Positions 46,788-57,435 of a stretch of 64,000 nt of DNA are shown in pieces (position 1 is the stretch's first letter; every line of letters begins with the position of its first letter). The notes beneath the pieces are model-generated. The model worked only from the letters and a program-made list of their open reading frames with translations, did no database searches and was not told the origin of the DNA. A program made the translations under genes and the position numbers. Origin of the DNA: Magnetospirillum sp. (GTDB lineage Bacteria > Pseudomonadota > Alphaproteobacteria > CACIAM-22H2); the NCBI GenBank assembly GCA_027532905.1, contig JAPZUA010000007.1, forward strand, positions 62,001 through 126,000, given 5' to 3'.

Positions 46788-46818
46788 AATAGGTTTCCGT
46801 CGCGCTTGGTAACCTATT
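46788..46818 (-). terminator. Candidate terminator after rnj
   Basis: Arms AATAGGTT and AACCTATT with a 15-nt loop begin 10 nt after the rnj stop, and TTTAT follows on the minus strand. It would end the long nuo-birA-coaX-rnj transcript. The stem is AT-rich and the loop large, so it is only a moderate candidate. Confidence 0.45.
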
Positions 46819-46827
46819 GTCGCGGGT

Positions 46828-48477
46828 TCAGAGCCGAACCACGTGAATCTCGGCAAGCGGCTTTTTGCCGCGGCGATTGTGGATCAATTTCCTGATCGCC
46901 CGCCGAGCGGCCTCGGCCAGCACGTCGTCGCCGGCTTTGTCGGGGCAGCGTGCCACGGCCCCGCGCACGGTCTCGATCAAATCGTCGGCGAGATCGTCGG
47001 GTTCGCTCGGGTCGATCAAGCCGGGGGCCGAAATGCGCGGCTCGGACATGAGGCGACCGCGGCGATCGACGACGACGGTCGCAACGACCGCACCGTTCCA
47101 CAGAAGCTTGGCGCGGCCGCGCACGATCGCCCCGTCCATCGGCAGCAGGCGGTCGCCGTCCACGCCCCAGCGCCCGGCCTGCACATGCTCGGCCACGACC
47201 GGGCCGCCGGGCGCGTCGAGCCTTATGATCTGGCCGTTCTCGGGCACCAGCGCATAAGGCACCTGGCAGTCCCGCGCCAAGGCCGCATGGGCGCGCATGT
47301 GCAGAGCCTCACCGTGCACGGGGATCGCGATGCGCGGACGAATCCACTGGTACATCGCGGCAAGCTCGTCGCGGCACGGATGGCCCGACACGTGGATCGG
47401 CGCATCCTGGTCGGTGATGACTTTGACGCCGAGGCGCATCAGTTGGTTCTGCAGATGGCCGATCGGCTTCTCGTTGCCCGGAATCGTACGCGAGGAAAAC
47501 AGCGCCCAGTCGCCGTCTTCGAGCACTACGTGCGGGTGCTGGTCTTCGGCGATACGCGAAAGTGCAGCGCGCGGTTCGCCCTGCGAGCCCGTGCACAGCA
47601 TCACAATGCGCTCGCGCGGCACGTAGCCTGCGTCGCTCTCGGTCAAGAACGGCGGCAGGTCGCGCATATAGCCGTTCTCGCGCGCAGCCTCGTAGATGCG
47701 CCACAGCGAGCGGCCCACGAGCGCGCATTCACGGCCCGCCTTTTTGGCTGCCCGCGCCACGCTTTCCACACGCGCGACGTTGGACGCAAAACACGCCACC
47801 GCCACACGGTTCGGCGCTTGGGCGATAAGCTTTTCGAGTTCGACGGCAACGCTGCCTTCTGAGCCGGACGTGCCGTCCTTGATCGCGTTGGTCGAATCGC
47901 CGACGAGAGCCAAAACGCCTTCGTTGCCCACGCGGCGGAAGGCGGCTTCGTCGGTCACGGGCCCGAGCATCGGCATGTCGTCGAGCTTCCAGTCGCCGGT
48001 ATGCAGAATGGTGCCGGCCGGCGTGCGGATCGCGAGCGCGTTGGGCTCCGGGATCGAGTGCGTGATGTGGATGTATTCGATTTCGAAATCGCCGAGGCGA
48101 AACTTGGCCCCCTGTTCGAGCACGTGGATCGGCACGTCGCGCGCGAAATCGGTTTCGAGCAGCTTGCGCTTGAGGAAAGAAGCCGTAAATCCCGTCGCGT
48201 AGATCGGGCAGCGCAGCAGCGGCCACAGATACTGCACGGCCCCCAAATGGTCCTCGTGCGCATGCGTGAGCACGAGGCCCAGCAGATCTTCGCGCCGTTC
48301 GGCGATGAAGCTCGGGTCCGGCATGATCACGTCGACGCCGCTGCCGCTGCCTTCGCCGAAGGTCACGCCGAGATCGACCATCAGCCACTTGCCGCGGTAG
48401 CGGTAGAGATTGAGATTCATCCCGATCTCGCCCGAACCGCCGAGCGGCAGAAAATAGAGGCCCGGATCGCCGCTCAT
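46828..48477 (-). CDS. rnj: Ribonuclease J
   Basis: Metallo-beta-lactamase/beta-CASP ribonuclease with 5' exonuclease activity in RNA maturation and decay. It has 549 residues. The zinc motif HAHEDH is near residue 77, with GDWKLDD and a beta-CASP region containing MLCTGSQGEP. HVSGHP is near residue 370, with a C-terminal dimerisation domain. The ATG at 48477 overlaps the coaX stop as ATGA. It is the last gene of the nuo-birA-coaX-rnj run. Confidence 0.95.
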   Translation of the reverse strand: MSGDPGLYFLPLGGSGEIGMNLNLYRYRGKWLMVDLGVTFGEGSGSGVDVIMPDPSFIAERREDLLGLVLTHAHEDHLGAVQYLWPLLRCPIYATGFTASFLKRKLLETDFARDVPIHVLEQGAKFRLGDFEIEYIHITHSIPEPNALAIRTPAGTILHTGDWKLDDMPMLGPVTDEAAFRRVGNEGVLALVGDSTNAIKDGTSGSEGSVAVELEKLIAQAPNRVAVACFASNVARVESVARAAKKAGRECALVGRSLWRIYEAARENGYMRDLPPFLTESDAGYVPRERIVMLCTGSQGEPRAALSRIAEDQHPHVVLEDGDWALFSSRTIPGNEKPIGHLQNQLMRLGVKVITDQDAPIHVSGHPCRDELAAMYQWIRPRIAIPVHGEALHMRAHAALARDCQVPYALVPENGQIIRLDAPGGPVVAEHVQAGRWGVDGDRLLPMDGAIVRGRAKLLWNGAVVATVVVDRRGRLMSEPRISAPGLIDPSEPDDLADDLIETVRGAVARCPDKAGDDVLAEAARRAIRKLIHNRRGKKPLAEIHVVRL

Positions 48478-49247
48478 TGATTGCGGTTCATGGCGTAGAT
48501 ATCGACGAGGCCTTTGAGCGTGAGGTCCGGATCGACATGCTGGATGAGATTGGTGTGTTCGGCCACGATCGAGATGAGGCCGCCGGTGCCGATGAAGGTC
48601 GGCTTCAAGCCGAGCTCGTCTTCGATGCGCCGCCCGAGCCCTTCGATGAGGCCGACATAGCCCCAGAAAATGCCGGACTGCATGGCGCCCACGGTCGAGG
48701 TGCCGATCGTCTTGGCGGGGCGGCGGATCTCGATGCGGGGCAGTTTGGCCGCCCCCATGTAAAGCGCTTCGAAGGCGAGATTGATGCCCGGACTGATTGT
48801 GCCGCCACAATAATTCCCGTCTTGGTCGAGCACGTCGAACGTGGTGGCCGTGCCGAGATCGATCACGACGCCCGGCATGCGGTAGCGGCCGCGGGCCCCC
48901 ACCGCATTGGCGATGCGGTCGGCCCCCGCTTCTTCCGGGCGGTCGATCTTGATCTCGATGCCGTAGCGGGTACCCGGCTCGCCGACCACGACCGGATCGG
49001 CCTTGGCGTAGCGGCGGCAGAAATCGCGCAGATTAAACATAGCCTGCGGCACGACGTTCGACACGACCACGCCCGCGATCTGCGAAAGCGCCATGCCCTC
49101 AAGCGCCATCAGATGGGTGAGCCACACCGCGTATTCGTCGGCCGTGCGTTTGGGGTCGGTCGAAATACGCCACGAGGCGCGCTTGGTCTGGCCCTCGAAA
49201 GCGCCGAACACGGTGTTGGTATTGTTGGAATTCACGACCAGCAGCAT
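48474..49247 (-). CDS. coaX: Type III pantothenate kinase
   Basis: First enzyme of coenzyme A synthesis. CoaX belongs to the ASKHA fold and is not inhibited by CoA. It has 257 residues. The phosphate-binding NSNNTNTVFG lies at the N-terminus, with GADRIANAVGA near residue 105 and VIDLGTATTFD near residue 127. It is coupled to rnj by a 4-nt overlap and lies 4 nt after birA. Confidence 0.96.
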   Translation of the reverse strand: MLLVVNSNNTNTVFGAFEGQTKRASWRISTDPKRTADEYAVWLTHLMALEGMALSQIAGVVVSNVVPQAMFNLRDFCRRYAKADPVVVGEPGTRYGIEIKIDRPEEAGADRIANAVGARGRYRMPGVVIDLGTATTFDVLDQDGNYCGGTISPGINLAFEALYMGAAKLPRIEIRRPAKTIGTSTVGAMQSGIFWGYVGLIEGLGRRIEDELGLKPTFIGTGGLISIVAEHTNLIQHVDPDLTLKGLVDIYAMNRNQ

Positions 49248-49251
49248 GACC

Positions 49252-50019
49252 CTACGCTCCCGCCATATGCACGTCGCCCGCCGTCACGCTGCGAATTCCT
49301 TGCGGCGTTTCGAGCAAGAGCACGCCGCTCGCGTCGAGATCGACAAAGCGGCCGGTCAAGGTTTCGTTCGGCAAGCGCACCTCGATCGTCTCGCCTTTGA
49401 AGGCGGCGCGCGCGAGCCACGCTTCGCGGATGGGCGCAAAGCCGTCTTCGAGCCAGCGATTGGTCCAGGTGAGGAAATGGCGCGAAAAACCGATGAGCGC
49501 TTCTTCGGCCGAGACCTTCGTATCGGTCTCGGCACGGATGTCAGTCGCCGGAAATCGCGTTTGGTCGGGGTGCGAAGCGAGATTCACGCCCACGCCAAGC
49601 ACCATCCAGTCGAGCCGGTCGCCCTGCCCTTCGGCTTCGATCAAGATGCCGCCGATCTTGCCCTTGCCGAGCAGCACGTCGTTCGGCCACTTGAAGCGCA
49701 AGGGTACCAGCGGGGGCACATGGCTGCCGACCATGCCAGCCACGCCCAAGGCCGCAACGAACGCAAGCTGGGCTGCTTCGCGCGTCGGGCAATCGGGGCG
49801 CAGCACGAGCGAGCAATAAAGATTGCCAGGGGGCGAGGTCCAGTCGCGGCCCTGGCGGCCACGGCCCGAGGTCTGTTCGCGCGCCCAGACGAGCGTGCCG
49901 TCCTCGGCACCTTCGGCCGCCAAAGCGCGCGCGGCATCGTTGGTCGAACCGACGCTTTCGAGCGCGATCAGGCGATAGGCCGGCGGCAGCAGCGGCAGGG
50001 CCGCTTGCACTACGCTCAT
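49252..50019 (-). CDS. birA: Biotin--protein ligase without DNA-binding domain
   Basis: Attaches biotin to carboxyl carrier proteins through biotinyl-AMP. The 255-residue protein begins directly with the catalytic domain: [10 protein letters not shown], then [11 protein letters not shown] near residue 49 (biotinyl-AMP loop), [15 protein letters not shown], and a C-terminal SH3-like cap. No N-terminal helix-turn-helix is present, so it is a group I ligase and not a repressor. The start overlaps the nuoN stop as ATGA. The longer open frame upstream is a shifted reading of nuoN. Confidence 0.95.
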   Translation of the reverse strand: MSVVQAALPLLPPAYRLIALESVGSTNDAARALAAEGAEDGTLVWAREQTSGRGRQGRDWTSPPGNLYCSLVLRPDCPTREAAQLAFVAALGVAGMVGSHVPPLVPLRFKWPNDVLLGKGKIGGILIEAEGQGDRLDWMVLGVGVNLASHPDQTRFPATDIRAETDTKVSAEEALIGFSRHFLTWTNRWLEDGFAPIREAWLARAAFKGETIEVRLPNETLTGRFVDLDASGVLLLETPQGIRSVTAGDVHMAGA

Positions 50020-51464
50020 CCGCCGAACAAGGCGGCGGCCGCAACCGACGCCGCCCCCACAAGCGGTGCAGGCCATGCGAAGAACAGCAGCGTGAAGGCC
50101 GCCCCCACGCCGAGCACGGCCGCCGGCCCTGCATCGAGGCCACGGTCGAAACCCACACCGACGGGCGCGTCGAAATACATAATCTTCACGATGCGCAAAT
50201 AATAGTAGGCGCTGACGACCGAGGCGAGCACGCCGATCACCGCCAACGCATAGAGCCCGGCCGAAACAGCGGCCAGGAAGACATAGAGCTTGCCGAAAAA
50301 CCCGGCCAGAGGCGGAATGCCGGCCATCGAGAACATGGCGATGGCAAGGGCAGCGGCGACCAAAGGCTGGGTGCGCGCAAGGCCCGCAAGGTTGGAAATG
50401 GTCTCGACCATCTTGCCCTCGCGCTTCATGCACAGGATGGCCGCAAACGCGGTGAGGTTCATGGCCAGATAAATCGCCATGTACACGAGCACGCCGCGCA
50501 CGCCCGTCTCGTCGCCCGCCGACAGGCCAACGAGCGCATAGCCAATATGGCCGATCGAGCTGTAGGCCATCAGGCGTTTGATGTTGGTCTGCGCGATCGC
50601 CGCAAAAGCACCGATCAACATCGAGGCGATTGCGATGAAAACGATGATTTGCTGCCAGTCTTTCGCAAGCGGGCCGAACGGCTCGACCAGCACGCGCGCG
50701 AACAAGGCGATCGCAGCGACCTTCGGGGCGGCCGCGAAAAACGCGGTAACGGGCGTGGGTGCGCCCTCGTACACGTCCGGCGTCCACATATGGAACGGGG
50801 CCGCCGAGATCTTGAAGGCCAAGGCGGCCGACACGAACACGATGCCGAACATCGCACCGAGCGGCACGGCGCCGGCCTGGTCGATCATGGAAGCTGCCAG
50901 CGTTTCGAAGTTCGTGGTGCCCGAGAAGCCGTAGATCAGCGATGCGCCGTAGAGATAGAGGCCCGACGACAAAGCGCCGAGCACAAAGTATTTGAGGCCC
51001 GCCTCGGTCGCCTTCACGCTGTCGCGCCGGAACGCGGCCAGCACGTAAAGCGAGAGGCTCTGCAGCTCGAGGCCCATATAGAGGGACATGAGGTCGTTGG
51101 CCGACACCATCATCGACATACCGAGGGCCGCGAAGATCATCAGCACCGGATATTCGAAACGGTCGAAACCCTCGCGGCGGTTGAACTCGAGGCCCATCAC
51201 GATCGTCGCGGCCGTCGCGAGGAAGGCGAGCACTTTGGCGAAGCTTGCAAACGGATCGGCCACGAAGAGGCCCGAGAAGGCCGTCGTGCGGCTCGCCTCG
51301 GGCGTGAGCGCCAAAACACTCGCCACGAGAAGAACGGCAACCGCGAGCCAGGATACGAGCCGTGTCGAATTCGGGCCCATAAACACGCCGAGCATCAGCA
51401 AGGCGAGGCCTGAGAAGGCCAGCAGCAATTCCGGCAGGGCGGCTGAGAAATAGAGATCGGTCAT
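50016..51464 (-). CDS. nuoN: NADH-quinone oxidoreductase subunit N
   Basis: Antiporter-like proton-pumping membrane subunit of complex I, 482 residues with about 14 membrane helices. The antiporter-type core includes [20 protein letters not shown] near residue 225 with key lysine and polar residues, and [16 protein letters not shown] near residue 300. It is the last nuo gene; the start overlaps nuoM and the stop overlaps birA, both as ATGA. Confidence 0.97.
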   Translation of the reverse strand: MTDLYFSAALPELLLAFSGLALLMLGVFMGPNSTRLVSWLAVAVLLVASVLALTPEASRTTAFSGLFVADPFASFAKVLAFLATAATIVMGLEFNRREGFDRFEYPVLMIFAALGMSMMVSANDLMSLYMGLELQSLSLYVLAAFRRDSVKATEAGLKYFVLGALSSGLYLYGASLIYGFSGTTNFETLAASMIDQAGAVPLGAMFGIVFVSAALAFKISAAPFHMWTPDVYEGAPTPVTAFFAAAPKVAAIALFARVLVEPFGPLAKDWQQIIVFIAIASMLIGAFAAIAQTNIKRLMAYSSIGHIGYALVGLSAGDETGVRGVLVYMAIYLAMNLTAFAAILCMKREGKMVETISNLAGLARTQPLVAAALAIAMFSMAGIPPLAGFFGKLYVFLAAVSAGLYALAVIGVLASVVSAYYYLRIVKIMYFDAPVGVGFDRGLDAGPAAVLGVGAAFTLLFFAWPAPLVGAASVAAAALFGG

Positions 51465-52987
51465 TGGCGCTGCTCCGCCGCTTGGGCGTGGCTGTTGAGG
51501 CGGTTCTGCTCGCGCGCCACGTCGTAGCGCTCAACGATGTTCTGCACCGAAGGCCCGAGCATGTTCAGCACCGGCTGCGGCTGGATGCCGAGCCACAGCG
51601 TGCCGACGATCAAGGGCGCGAAGATCAGTTTCTCGCGCAAAGAAAGATCGGGCATCGTCTGCAGATCGGCATGCACGAACTTGCCGAAGATCACGCGGCG
51701 ATAGAGATAGAGCATGTAGGCGGCACCCAAGATCACGCCTGTCGAGGCAAGGGCCGCGGCCCAGGTCGAAGCCTCGAACGTGCCGGTCAGCACCAGAAAC
51801 TCGCCCACAAACCCCGAAGTACCCGGCAGACCGACCGAAGCCATGGTGAACACCATGAACACGGTCGCATAGGCGGGCATGCGATGCACGAGCCCGCCAT
51901 AGCGTGCGATCTCGCGTGTATGCAGCCGGTCGTAGATCACGCCGACGCACAAGAACAAAGCGCCCGACACCACGCCGTGCGAGATCATCTGGAACATCGC
52001 ACCTTCCACACCCTGGCGCGTGCCAGCGAAGATGCCGAGCGTCACAAAGCCCATATGCGCCACCGACGAATAGGCGATGAGCTTTTTGATGTCTTCCTGC
52101 ACGAGCGCCACAAGCGAGGTGTAGATCACGGCCACGATCGAGAGCGTGAACACGAGCGGCGTGAAGAGCTCGCTCGCGGCCGGGAACATCGGCACCGAGA
52201 AGCGGATGAGGCCGTAGCCCCCCATCTTCAGCAGCACGCCCGCAAGGATCACGGAGCCGGCCGTGGGCGCTTCGACGTGCGCGTCGGGCAGCCACGTGTG
52301 CACCGGCCACATCGGCACTTTGACCGCAAAGGACGCGAAGAAGGCGAGCCACAGCCAGGTCTGCATCGGGGCCGGGAAATCATACTCGAGCAGATCGACG
52401 ATGTTGGTGGTCTCGGTCTGCCAGTAGATGGCCAGCATCGCGACCAGCATCAGCACCGAACCCGCGAGTGTGTAGAGGAAGAACTTGAACGCCGCGTAGA
52501 CGCGCCGCTTGCCGCCCCACACGCCGATGATGAGGAACATCGGGATCAGCACGGCTTCGAAGAACACGTAGAACAGCAAAAGATCGAGCGAAGCGAACGT
52601 GCCGACCATGAAGGTCTCGAGCACGAGGAACGCCACCATGTATTCGCGCACGCGCGTCTGCACATGCCAGCTCGCGAGAATGCAAAGCGGCGTGAGGAAG
52701 GTGGAGAGCAGAATGAAGGGGGCGGAAATGCCGTCTACGCCCATATGGTAGCCGATCCCGTAGCCTGGGATCCAAACGCTGCGTTCGACGAACTGGAAGC
52801 CCGCATTCGTGCGGTCGAACGCGAACCACAAAGGCAGCGAAACGACGAACACGACCAGCGAGGTCCACAAGGCGGCCCAGCGCGCATTGCGCGCCACGCT
52901 CGCTTCGTCGCCGTTCACGGCCAGAATGAAGACGGCACCCGCCAGCGGCAGGAACGTCACGAGGGAAAGGATCGGCCAGTCGGTCAT
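51461..52987 (-). CDS. nuoM: NADH-quinone oxidoreductase subunit M
   Basis: Second antiporter-like subunit of complex I, 508 residues. The transmembrane-helix signatures [17 protein letters not shown] (with the conserved Glu) and [20 protein letters not shown] (with the conserved Lys region) are clear. [15 protein letters not shown] follows. The ATG at 52987 begins the first helix; sequence further upstream has no homology. It lies 7 nt after nuoL. Confidence 0.97.
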   Translation of the reverse strand: MTDWPILSLVTFLPLAGAVFILAVNGDEASVARNARWAALWTSLVVFVVSLPLWFAFDRTNAGFQFVERSVWIPGYGIGYHMGVDGISAPFILLSTFLTPLCILASWHVQTRVREYMVAFLVLETFMVGTFASLDLLLFYVFFEAVLIPMFLIIGVWGGKRRVYAAFKFFLYTLAGSVLMLVAMLAIYWQTETTNIVDLLEYDFPAPMQTWLWLAFFASFAVKVPMWPVHTWLPDAHVEAPTAGSVILAGVLLKMGGYGLIRFSVPMFPAASELFTPLVFTLSIVAVIYTSLVALVQEDIKKLIAYSSVAHMGFVTLGIFAGTRQGVEGAMFQMISHGVVSGALFLCVGVIYDRLHTREIARYGGLVHRMPAYATVFMVFTMASVGLPGTSGFVGEFLVLTGTFEASTWAAALASTGVILGAAYMLYLYRRVIFGKFVHADLQTMPDLSLREKLIFAPLIVGTLWLGIQPQPVLNMLGPSVQNIVERYDVAREQNRLNSHAQAAEQRQ

Positions 52988-52994
52988 GGGTCTC

Positions 52995-54953
52995 TCAGTG
53001 GCCCGCGCGCAGCACGTACCAGGTGGCAAGGAGCACGATGCCGATCAGCATCGCGAAGGCGTAGTGATAGAGATAGCCGGTCTGCAGCAGGCTCGCGCGC
53101 TGCGCCAGACGCAGCGTGCCGGCGGCCAGAGCATCCGGGCCGCCGCGGTCGATGACCTGCCCGTCGCCCTGCTTCCAGAAGAAACGGCCGATCAAGAAAG
53201 AGGGCCGCACGAAGATGCGGTTGTAGAGCTCGTCGAAATACCACTTGTTCAAAAGGAACAGGTAGAAACCCTGGAATTCCTTCGCCAGACGACGCGGAAG
53301 GTTCGGATCGCGGATATAGAAGCCGTAGGCAAGCCCGATCCCGCCCAAGCCGACCGCCACGAGCAGCGGTGGAATCCAATGCGGGGCGTGGTGCGCATGC
53401 TCAACCGTGTCGTGCAGCGAAAGAATGGCCGAGCCCCAGAAGGCATTGTGGCCGTCGCCCACAAACAAGGGGGCGAGTGCGACGCCCGAGAACAACGCGC
53501 CGAAAGCCAGCACATAGAGCGGGACCAGCATCACGGTCGGGCTTTCGTGCGCATGGTCGGTCGCGTGATGGTCGGTCGCGGGTGCGCGATGGAAAGTCAT
53601 GAAGATGAGGCGCCACGAATAGAACGCCGTCATCGTCGCGGCCGCAATGCCGAGCCAGAAAGCGTAGCGTCCCACACCGGTTTCGACGGCCCAAGCGCTC
53701 TCCATGATGATGTCTTTGGAGTAGAAGCCGGCAAAACCGCCAATGCCGGGAATGCCCATGCCTGCCAATGCAAGCGAGCCGATCCACATCAGAATGTAGG
53801 TCGTCTTGATCTTGGTGTGGACGTTGCCGCCCATCTTGCGCATGTCCTGCTCGTGGTGCAGCGCATGGATCACGGAGCCGGCACCCAAGAACAGCAGCGC
53901 TTTGAAGAAAGCGTGCGTGGTGAGATGGAACATCGCGGCCGGATAGGCCGAGACGCCGGCAGCGAAGAACATGTAGCCGAGCTGCGAGCAAGTGGAATAG
54001 GCGATCACGCGCTTGATGTCGTTCTGTACGAGGCCGACCGAGGCCGCGAACAGAGCCGTCGAAGCACCCACGACGGTCACGACCGCAAGGGCCGTGGGCG
54101 CATATTCGAACATCGGCGACAGGCGGCAGACCATGAACACGCCCGCCGTAACCATCGTGGCCGCATGGATGAGGGCCGACACCGGCGTGGGGCCTTCCAT
54201 CGCGTCGGGCAACCATGTGTGCAGGAAAAGCTGTGCGGACTTGCCGCAGGCGCCGACAAACAGCAGCAAGCACAAGGTCGTCAGAGCGTCGAACTCCCAG
54301 GACAGGAACTCGATCGTCTTGCCGACCATCTGCGGAGCGGCCGCGAACACGTCGGCGAACTGCACCGAGCCGAACATCAGGAACACGCCGAAGATGCCGA
54401 GGGCAAAACCGAAATCGCCGACACGGTTCACGAGGAACGCCTTGATCGAGGCTTCGTTGGCGCTGTCCTTGTCGTACCAGAAGCCGATCAGCAGATACGA
54501 GGCAAGGCCCACGCCTTCCCAGCCGAAGAACATCTGGATGAAATTGTCGGCTGTCACCAGCATCAGCATGAAGAAGGTGAACAGCGACAGATACGACATG
54601 AAGCGTGGGATCGACTTGTCTTCCGACATGTAGCCGATCGAATAGACATGCACCATCGACGAGACGATCGTGACGACGCACAGCATCGTCGCCGACAGCG
54701 CATCGAACTTGAGCGCCCAATTGGCGACGAAAGCGCCGGACTCGATCCAGGTGAACAGCTCAACCGTGCGCGTCTCGCCCTTGATGCCGACTTGATAGAA
54801 GATGACAAGCGAGAACAGGGCGGCCAAGCACACGCAGGCCGAGGTGGCGATCTGCGCCACGCGGTCGCGGGTTGCGGGCGGGAACGAAGACATGAGGGCA
54901 AGGCTGCCCAGCACGAACCCGATCAGCGGCAGGAAGATGGCGGCGGCGTACAT
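52995..54953 (-). CDS. nuoL: NADH-quinone oxidoreductase subunit L
   Basis: Largest antiporter-like subunit at the distal end of the complex I membrane arm, 652 residues. It includes [20 protein letters not shown] and [22 protein letters not shown], the conserved channel motifs, [16 protein letters not shown], and a long C-terminal amphipathic region (about 530-652) for the lateral helix. It follows nuoK by 15 nt. Confidence 0.97.
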   Translation of the reverse strand: MYAAAIFLPLIGFVLGSLALMSSFPPATRDRVAQIATSACVCLAALFSLVIFYQVGIKGETRTVELFTWIESGAFVANWALKFDALSATMLCVVTIVSSMVHVYSIGYMSEDKSIPRFMSYLSLFTFFMLMLVTADNFIQMFFGWEGVGLASYLLIGFWYDKDSANEASIKAFLVNRVGDFGFALGIFGVFLMFGSVQFADVFAAAPQMVGKTIEFLSWEFDALTTLCLLLFVGACGKSAQLFLHTWLPDAMEGPTPVSALIHAATMVTAGVFMVCRLSPMFEYAPTALAVVTVVGASTALFAASVGLVQNDIKRVIAYSTCSQLGYMFFAAGVSAYPAAMFHLTTHAFFKALLFLGAGSVIHALHHEQDMRKMGGNVHTKIKTTYILMWIGSLALAGMGIPGIGGFAGFYSKDIIMESAWAVETGVGRYAFWLGIAAATMTAFYSWRLIFMTFHRAPATDHHATDHAHESPTVMLVPLYVLAFGALFSGVALAPLFVGDGHNAFWGSAILSLHDTVEHAHHAPHWIPPLLVAVGLGGIGLAYGFYIRDPNLPRRLAKEFQGFYLFLLNKWYFDELYNRIFVRPSFLIGRFFWKQGDGQVIDRGGPDALAAGTLRLAQRASLLQTGYLYHYAFAMLIGIVLLATWYVLRAGH

Positions 54954-54968
54954 GCGGGCTCTTCCCCC

Positions 54969-55277
54969 TCAACCCTTCATCATGTTGATGTCTTCGACCT
55001 CGATCGTGCCGCGATTGCGGAAATATACGACGAGGATCGCAAGACCGATGGCAGCTTCGGCGGCCGCAACCGTCAGCACAAACAGTGCGAAAACCTGGCC
55101 GACGAGATCGCCCAGATGCGTCGAAAACGCGACGAGATTGATGTTCACGGCGAGCAGCATCAGCTCGACCGACATCAGGATCACGATCACGTTCTTGCGA
55201 TTGAGGAAGATGCCGAAAATGCCGAGCGTGAACAGAATCGCCGCCACGGTCAGATAATGGCCCAGACCGATTTCCAT
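54969..55277 (-). CDS. nuoK: NADH-quinone oxidoreductase subunit K
   Basis: Small membrane subunit (ND4L) of complex I, 102 residues with three helices. Conserved glutamates are seen in [13 protein letters not shown] and in [12 protein letters not shown], the proton-path residues of this subunit. The ATG at 55277 overlaps the nuoJ stop by 1 nt (TGATG). Confidence 0.97.
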   Translation of the reverse strand: MEIGLGHYLTVAAILFTLGIFGIFLNRKNVIVILMSVELMLLAVNINLVAFSTHLGDLVGQVFALFVLTVAAAEAAIGLAILVVYFRNRGTIEVEDINMMKG

Positions 55278-55894
55278 CAGACGTCGACCCCCTCGCGCGA
55301 TTTGACCGAAACGGTTTCAACGCCCTCGGCGCGTGTGCGCGCAACCTGGCGCGCGATCGACTGGCGCTTCACGCCTTCGCGGTCGCGCAAGGTCAGCACG
55401 ATCGCCCCCACCATCGCGACGAGCAGCACGAGCCCCGCGGCCTGGAAGAGATACGCATAGTCGGTATAGAGCACGAGGCCGATTGCCTTCGTGTTGTGGA
55501 TCTGGCCGGGATCCGGGATCGGCACCGAAATCGCCTCGGGCACCGAGGCCGAGAAGGCCCAGGGTGCGAGCACGAACACAAGCTCGGCCGCGAGCACGAG
55601 CCCGACGGCGGCCCCCACCGGCAGATAGCGCGCGAAGCCTTCGCGCAGCTTCACGAAATCAACGTCGAGCATCATCACGACGAACAGGAACAGCACGGCG
55701 ACCGCACCGACATAGACGACGACCAGGATCATCGCCAGGAACTCCGCACCCATCAGCACGAACAGACCCGCCGCGTTGAAGAAGCACAGGATCAAGAACA
55801 GCACCGAGTGCACGGGGTTGCGCGCCACGATGACCATCGCGGCGGACGCGACCAGGATCGCGGCGAAGACGTAGAAGACGATGGCGGCAAGCAT
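55277..55894 (-). CDS. nuoJ: NADH-quinone oxidoreductase subunit J
   Basis: Membrane subunit (ND6) of complex I, 205 residues with five predicted helices. The conserved stretch [20 protein letters not shown] contains the pi-bulge helix typical of this subunit. The C-terminal 40 residues are polar. It lies 21 nt after nuoI and overlaps nuoK by 1 nt. Confidence 0.96.
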   Translation of the reverse strand: MLAAIVFYVFAAILVASAAMVIVARNPVHSVLFLILCFFNAAGLFVLMGAEFLAMILVVVYVGAVAVLFLFVVMMLDVDFVKLREGFARYLPVGAAVGLVLAAELVFVLAPWAFSASVPEAISVPIPDPGQIHNTKAIGLVLYTDYAYLFQAAGLVLLVAMVGAIVLTLRDREGVKRQSIARQVARTRAEGVETVSVKSREGVDV

Positions 55895-55915
55895 GGGGCT
55901 TAAACGTCTCCGGGC

Positions 55916-56407
55916 TCAGCGATAGGGTGCGTCGGCAGCAAGGCTGTGCGCGATCTCTGTTTCCCAACGGTCGCCGTTGGAAAGCAGCTTGTCCTTGTTG
56001 TACATGAGCTCTTCGCGCGTCTCGGTCGAGAACTCGAAATTCGGGCCTTCGACGATCGCGTCGACCGGGCAGGCTTCCTGGCAGAAGCCGCAATAGATGC
56101 ACTTGGTCATGTCGATGTCGTAGCGCGTGGTGCGCCGGCTGCCGTCGGCGCGCGGTTCCGCTTCGATCGTGATCGCCTGGGCCGGGCACACGGCCTCGCA
56201 CAGCTTGCACGCGATGCAGCGTTCTTCGCCGCTCGCATAGCGGCGCAGCGCATGTTCGCCGCGGAAACGCGGGCTGATCGGCCCCTTTTCGTAGGGGTAG
56301 TTCAGCGTGACCTTCGGCTTGAAGAAATACTTCAAGGTGAGCGCCATGCCCGAGACCAGCTCGGACAGCAGCAGCGCTTTGGCCCCTTGGTTCAAATTGC
56401 CTGCCAT
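55916..56407 (-). CDS. nuoI: NADH-quinone oxidoreductase subunit I
   Basis: Peripheral-arm subunit carrying the two 4Fe-4S clusters N6a and N6b on the path to the quinone site. The 163-residue protein has two ferredoxin motifs, [12 protein letters not shown] and [12 protein letters not shown], about 40 residues apart. The ATG at 56407 gives the normal N-terminus; the frame runs far upstream inside nuoH without homology. It follows nuoH by 14 nt. Confidence 0.97.
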   Translation of the reverse strand: MAGNLNQGAKALLLSELVSGMALTLKYFFKPKVTLNYPYEKGPISPRFRGEHALRRYASGEERCIACKLCEAVCPAQAITIEAEPRADGSRRTTRYDIDMTKCIYCGFCQEACPVDAIVEGPNFEFSTETREELMYNKDKLLSNGDRWETEIAHSLAADAPYR

Positions 56408-56421
56408 CGGTCCATTCCCTC

Positions 56422-57435
56422 TCAGCGCGGAATCCAGCCCGTCGCCATCAGCACCCCGGCTGTGGCCACGACCCAGAACAGCGAAAACGGCAGAAAGATT
56501 TTCCAGCCCAGACGCATGAGCTGGTCGTAGCGATAGCGCGGCATCGTCGCGCGCACCCACAGGAACACGAACAGGCACAAGGCGGTCTTGAGTGCGAACC
56601 ACACGATGCCCGGAATCCAGTTGAACGGGGCGATGTCGAACGGCGGCAGCCAGCCGCCCAGGAACAGGATCGCCGTCATCCCGCTCATCAGGATCATCGC
56701 AGCGTATTCGCCGAGGAAGAACATCGCGAAGCTCATCGACGAATATTCGACGAAATAGCCCGCGACGATTTCGGACTCGCCTTCCGGCAGGTCGAACGGC
56801 GACCGGTTGGTTTCGGCCAAGGCCGACACGAAGAAGATCACGAACATCGGGAAGAGCGGGATGAAGAACCACATGTTCTTCTGCGCGTTCACGATGTCCG
56901 ACAGGTTCAGCGAGCCCACGCACAAAAGCACGGTGATAATCACGAAGCCGATCGAGACTTCGTAGGACACCATCTGCGCTGCCGAGCGCATGGCGCCAAG
57001 GAATGCATATTTCGAGTTCGACGCCCAGCCCGCCATGATGATGCCGTAGACGCCGAGCGAGGAAATCGCAAACAGATAGAGGATGCCGACGTTGATGTCG
57101 GCGATGACCCAGCCCGCATCGAACGGGATGACGGCCCACGCGACGAGGCTCAGCAGCAGCGTGAGCATCGGCGCCATCATGAACACGATGCGGTTTGCAC
57201 CTGTGGGCACAATGGTTTCTTTGGTGAGAAGCTTCAGCGCGTCGGCGAAAGGCTGGAACAGGCCGAACGGCCCGACGACGTTGGGGCCTTTGCGCAGCTG
57301 GATCGCGCCGATCACCTTGCGCTCGGCATAGGTGAGCATCGCGACCGCAAGCAGCAGCGGCACGGTCACCAGCAGGATCTGGCCCAGTATCAAGGCGCCC
57401 GTCAGCGCCATGCTCAGAAAGGTGCCCTCAGCCAT
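56422..57435 (-). CDS. nuoH: NADH-quinone oxidoreductase subunit H
   Basis: Membrane subunit (ND1) forming the quinone chamber and E-channel, 337 residues with eight or nine helices. Seen are [20 protein letters not shown] near residue 36, [20 protein letters not shown] near residue 206, and [19 protein letters not shown] near the end, all family hallmarks. Its start overlaps the nuoG end by 8 nt. Confidence 0.98.
   Translation of the reverse strand: MAEGTFLSMALTGALILGQILLVTVPLLLAVAMLTYAERKVIGAIQLRKGPNVVGPFGLFQPFADALKLLTKETIVPTGANRIVFMMAPMLTLLLSLVAWAVIPFDAGWVIADINVGILYLFAISSLGVYGIIMAGWASNSKYAFLGAMRSAAQMVSYEVSIGFVIITVLLCVGSLNLSDIVNAQKNMWFFIPLFPMFVIFFVSALAETNRSPFDLPEGESEIVAGYFVEYSSMSFAMFFLGEYAAMILMSGMTAILFLGGWLPPFDIAPFNWIPGIVWFALKTALCLFVFLWVRATMPRYRYDQLMRLGWKIFLPFSLFWVVATAGVLMATGWIPR

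Noticed and set aside
46611-46856. 81-codon open frame in the gap between rnj and the isochorismatase-like gene
   Set aside because: It overlaps the end of rnj and the candidate terminator, has no clear ribosome-binding site and shows no protein-like pattern.
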